Of a DNA stretch of 7,228 nucleotides, positions 5,807 through 7,228 are shown in pieces; the first letter of the stretch is position 1, and each line of letters begins with the position of its first letter. The stretch is from positions 1 through 7,228 of the forward strand of contig JAZRVU010000065.1 in assembly GCA_045599305.1 (NCBI GenBank), in the 5' to 3' direction. The notes under the pieces were generated by a model. It did no database searches, had not been told where the DNA came from, and saw only the letters and a program-made list of their open reading frames with translations. A program made the translations under genes and the position numbers. This DNA comes from SIG588 sp045599305. GTDB taxonomy: Bacteria > Bacillota > Clostridia > Oscillospirales > Acutalibacteraceae.

Positions 5807-6637
5807 TCAGCGCCCCTCCTTTTCGAACAGCAGGCGGCAGGCGGCCTCCCGCTCCTTGTATTGTCCGAGCCGCTGCATGGCCTCGTTCCAGTCGATCTGA
5901 TGGGCGTCGAATTCCGGCCCGTCCACGCAGGCGAACTTGGTCTCGCCGCCCACTGTCAGGCGGCAGCCGCCGCACATGCCCGTGCCGTCGATCATGATGG
6001 GATTCATGCTGACCACGGTGGGGATGCCCAGCGGTTTTGTCACATCGGCCACCGCCCGCATCATGGGCAGCGGCCCGATGGCCAGCACCAGATCATATGC
6101 CTCCCCCGCATCCAGCAATTCCTGCAATTTTGCGGTGACGAAGCCTTTTTCGCCATAGGAGCCGTCATCCGTCATCACGAAAAGGCGGGTGGAGACCTCG
6201 GCACACTCCTCCTCCAGCATCACGATGTCCTTGCTGCGAAAACCGACGATCATATCCACCTGCGCCCCCGCACGGAAAAAGGCTTTCGCCTCGGGATAGG
6301 CAATGGCGCAGCCCACGCCGCCGCCCACCACGGCCACCCGACGGTGTCCGGCCGTTTCGGTGGCACGGCCGAGCGGCCCGACGAAGTCAAGCAGTGCGTC
6401 CCCTTCGTGCAGAGTGTCCAGCAGCAGGGTGGTCTTCCCCACCTTTTGGAAAATGATGGTCACGGTGCCGCGCGCGGCATCGCAGTCGGCCACGGTGAGC
6501 GGGATGCGCTCGCCGGTCTCGTTCACACGCAATATGATAAACTGCCCCGCCTGCGCCTTTTGCGCGATCAGCGGTGCCTCGATCTCCATAAGAGTCACAA
6601 ACGGGTTGAGCACCCGCTTTTTCACGATCGTATACAC
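5807..6637 (-). CDS. nfnA: NfnA, small FAD/[2Fe-2S] subunit of NADH-dependent ferredoxin:NADP+ oxidoreductase
   Basis: This is a 276-residue flavoprotein of the PyrK/ferredoxin-NADP reductase superfamily, the expected size for the NAD(H)-handling subunit of NfnAB. The FAD-binding motif is RIPLTV (44-49). The NAD-binding half begins VAVVGGGVGCAIAYPEAKAF (101-120) and contains VLAIGPLPMMRAV (184-196). The [2Fe-2S] segment reads DGTGMCGGC followed by FAC, giving Asp217, Cys222, Cys225 and Cys237. In PyrK the first ligand is Cys; Asp at this place is the known hallmark of NfnA and the related sulfide dehydrogenase small subunit. The start is GTG at 6637, with AAAGGAGG (6645-6652) 7 nt upstream; the out-of-frame ATG at 6642 is too close to that site. 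It is first in a two-gene operon with nfnB (2-nt gap). It is often misannotated as a sulfide or dihydroorotate dehydrogenase subunit. Confidence 0.9.
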   Translation of the reverse strand: MYTIVKKRVLNPFVTLMEIEAPLIAQKAQAGQFIILRVNETGERIPLTVADCDAARGTVTIIFQKVGKTTLLLDTLHEGDALLDFVGPLGRATETAGHRRVAVVGGGVGCAIAYPEAKAFFRAGAQVDMIVGFRSKDIVMLEEECAEVSTRLFVMTDDGSYGEKGFVTAKLQELLDAGEAYDLVLAIGPLPMMRAVADVTKPLGIPTVVSMNPIMIDGTGMCGGCRLTVGGETKFACVDGPEFDAHQIDWNEAMQRLGQYKEREAACRLLFEKEGR

Positions 6638-6666
6638 AGCATAGCCTCCTTTGCGCTTCTTGCTTT

Positions 6667-6694
6667 ATTATACCGCTTTCCCGCGCAATTTCAA
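6667..6694 (-). promoter_or_regulatory. Promoter of the nfnA-nfnB operon
   Basis: The minus strand carries TTGAAA (6689-6694, five of six), a 16-nt spacer and a perfect TATAAT (6667-6672). Its -35 box is 32 bp from the -35 box of the diverging tRNA promoter. Confidence 0.8.
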
Positions 6695-6726
6695 GAGGTT
6701 ATCCGCAAAAACGGACGCTTTGGCTC

Positions 6727-6755
6727 TTGACATTTTTGCCCTGCAAGGGTAAAAT
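6727..6755 (+). promoter_or_regulatory. Promoter of tRNA-Leu
   Basis: TTGACA (6727-6732, perfect) and TAAAAT (6750-6755, five of six) are 17 nt apart. The start point near 6762 lies about 10 nt before the mature tRNA, as is usual for stable RNA genes. Confidence 0.85.
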
Positions 6756-6771
6756 AAGTTCATCATGATTT

Positions 6772-6858
6772 GCCGCTGTGGTGAAACTGGCAGACACAAG
6801 GGACTTAAAATCCCTCGATGGCGACATCATACCGGTTCGAACCCGGTCAGCGGCACCA
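6772..6858 (+). tRNA. tRNA-Leu (anticodon UAA)
   Basis: This is an 87-nt class II tRNA including an encoded CCA end (6856-6858). The acceptor stem GCCGCTG / CAGCGGC (6772-6778 with 6848-6854) is perfect with discriminator A. The D-arm region is the typical leucine GTGGTGAAACTGGCAGAC. The anticodon stem AGGGA / TCCCT closes the loop CTTAAAA, giving anticodon TAA for UUA codons. A long variable arm follows, and the T-arm is ACCGG-TTCGAAC-CCGGT. It is a single gene with its own promoter and terminator. Confidence 0.97.
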
Positions 6859-6894
6859 AACCGGGGCACCCCCATCGGGGGTACCCCGGTTTTG
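6858..6894 (+). terminator. Terminator of tRNA-Leu
   Basis: A long, GC-rich stem follows the CCA directly: AAACCGGGG (6858-6866) with CCCCGGTTT (6884-6892), continued inside by ACCCCC / GGGGGT (6868-6873 with 6877-6882) across one mismatch, and a 3-nt loop. TTTTG ends it. The stem begins at the last base of the tRNA. Confidence 0.9.
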
Positions 6895-7133
6895 CTGTTG
6901 CATGGAGTGTGAAGGACCGCGAAAACGGCGCAGCCGTTTTCACTTGACTGCGCATGAGAAACGTGACCGATCGCAGCAGCTGACCGCGCAGTCACGGTTC
7001 AGGATCCGGTCAGCGGCACCGATAAAGCTCCCCGACCTATTTTAGACTGGGGCGCTTTATGATTGCAGGCAATTAACAGTCGCACGCAAAATGTTTTTGC
7101 GCACACTTTTTAGTTTGAATTCTCACACTTTTG
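6895..7133. other. Gene-free region rich in inverted repeats, with a second copy of the tRNA-Leu 3' end
   Basis: No credible protein gene lies here. Contents in order: a perfect 9-bp hairpin GAAAACGGC-GCA-GCCGTTTTC (6921-6941); an inverted repeat TGACTGCGC / GCGCAGTCA (6945-6953 with 6986-6994); CGTGAC / GTCACG nested within it (6962-6967 with 6991-6996); GCTGACCG / CGGTCAGC (6979-6986 with 7007-7014), which competes for the same bases; the tRNA-like end at 7006-7020; a hairpin with outer ATAAAGC / GCTTTAT and inner CCCC / GGGG pairs (7022-7060); and a palindrome CGCAAAA-TGT-TTTTGCG (7085-7101). No promoter was found to drive this stretch, although incomplete tRNA termination could do so. It may be a mobile-element scar, an undescribed repeat family or a structured RNA. 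Confidence 0.5.
7006..7020 (+). repeat. Exact 15-bp duplicate of the tRNA-Leu 3' end (possible att-like site)
   Basis: CCGGTCAGCGGCACC here is identical to 6843-6857 in tRNA-Leu, covering the T-stem 3' strand, acceptor 3' strand, discriminator and CC. A GGTTC (6996-7000) upstream also matches the tRNA T-arm (6834-6838), though the bases between differ and are one longer. The copies are 163 bp apart. Duplicated tRNA 3' ends are the usual mark left by tyrosine-integrase elements, but nothing between the copies encodes such an element. Confidence 0.6.
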
Positions 7134-7142
7134 TTGAATTCT
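7102..7142. repeat. Tandem imperfect direct repeat at the right-edge promoter
   Basis: Two adjacent copies share CACACTTTT and TTGAATTCT: 7102-7110 with 7115-7123, and 7124-7132 with 7134-7142, the linkers being TAGT and G. The second copy includes the -35 box of the right-edge gene. This position suits binding of a regulator in tandem, possibly the product of that gene itself. Confidence 0.6.
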
Positions 7143-7162
7143 TTTTAAAAATGTGCTATACT
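7134..7162 (+). promoter_or_regulatory. Promoter of the right-edge gene (extended -10)
   Basis: TTGAAT (7134-7139, four of six), a 17-nt spacer and TATACT (7157-7162, five of six), with TG one base before the -10 box (7154-7155), an extended -10 element. The start point near 7169 gives a leader of about 33 nt. Confidence 0.75.
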
Positions 7163-7201
7163 GATCATATAGACCAAGGGAATGTTTCAGGAGGCATCAC
7201 T

Positions 7202-7228
7202 ATGGCTGTAACATACAGAAAACTGTGG
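7202..7228 (+). CDS. Start of a probable XRE-family HTH regulator (cut by window edge)
   Basis: Only nine codons are visible, MAVTYRKLW. The ATG at 7202 has an ideal AGGAGG site (7189-7194) 7 nt upstream and a promoter in front, so a gene begins here with good confidence. The opening resembles that of many short Cro/CI-like (XRE) helix-turn-helix proteins of Firmicutes that start M-A-[VI]-x-Y-x-K-L-W. Such proteins are DNA-binding regulators, often carried near mobile elements and often autoregulated, which would fit the direct repeat over the -35 box. The identification rests on nine residues and is tentative. Confidence 0.5.

Noticed and set aside
5805..5975. 57-codon upstream extension of nfnB in the same frame
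   Set aside because: It overlaps the end of nfnA entirely, is arginine-rich and unlike the family, and the ATG at 5804 has a good AGGAGG site.
6640..6642. ATG as alternative start of nfnA
   Set aside because: It is out of frame with the protein and only 2 nt from the ribosome site; the GTG at 6637 is in frame at proper spacing.
5861..6730. Plus-strand open frame of 289 codons
   Set aside because: It is antisense to nfnA and runs through the nfnA promoter; the translation has no recognisable domain.
6699..6995. Open frames on both strands across the tRNA-Leu gene (also 6765-6947 and 6818-7045)
   Set aside because: These are translations of the tRNA and its terminator, a well-known source of false protein calls; no ribosome sites support them.
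1..7228. CRISPR array, insertion sequence, transposase or integrase, prophage, toxin-antitoxin or other defence genes
   Set aside because: No regularly spaced repeats, transposase or integrase motifs, or small paired toxin-antitoxin frames were seen on either strand; the only mobile-element hint is the duplicated tRNA end.

Overview
The window looks like a chromosomal segment of a moderately GC-rich, Gram-positive anaerobe of the Clostridia, perhaps Oscillospiraceae-like. This placement is an inference. It rests on strong AGGAGG-type ribosome binding sites, TTGACA/TATAAT-type promoters, U-tract terminators, a SigH-like sigma factor, a small double zinc-ribbon protein and an NfnA/NfnB electron-bifurcating pair. 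No taxonomic marker gene is present.

Seven protein genes lie on the minus strand. From left to right they are: an aldo/keto reductase cut by the left edge (1-392); a TIM-barrel sugar phosphate isomerase/epimerase (520-1302); a large beta-lactamase-fold serine hydrolase with an extra C-terminal domain (1375-3132, GTG start); a 92-residue double zinc-ribbon protein (3254-3532); a SigH-like sigma factor (3660-4238); and the nfnB-nfnA pair (4422-5804 and 5807-6637). nfnA is read first and is translationally coupled to nfnB. On the plus strand, diverging from nfnA, are tRNA-Leu(UAA) with its own promoter and terminator (6727-6893) and, at the right edge, the first nine codons of a probable XRE-type regulator (from 7202).

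Most units are separately transcribed. Promoters can be read for the isomerase, the hydrolase, the sigma factor, nfnA, the tRNA and the right-edge gene, and less surely for the aldo/keto reductase. Terminators follow the isomerase, the zinc-ribbon gene, the tRNA and probably nfnB. The isomerase promoter carries a perfect 8+8 bp palindrome across its -10 box, pointing to repressor control, perhaps by a sugar or its derivative. NfnAB would link NADH, NADPH and ferredoxin pools in anaerobic metabolism.

The least ordinary stretch is the roughly 300 bp between the tRNA-Leu terminator and the right-edge gene. It holds a second exact 15-bp copy of the tRNA 3' end, several inverted repeats that compete for the same bases, and a tandem direct repeat abutting the last promoter. 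This could be an integration scar, a decayed tRNA-like locus or an unrecognised structured element. The rest is ordinary core and metabolic DNA. No complete new defence or mobile system is visible.
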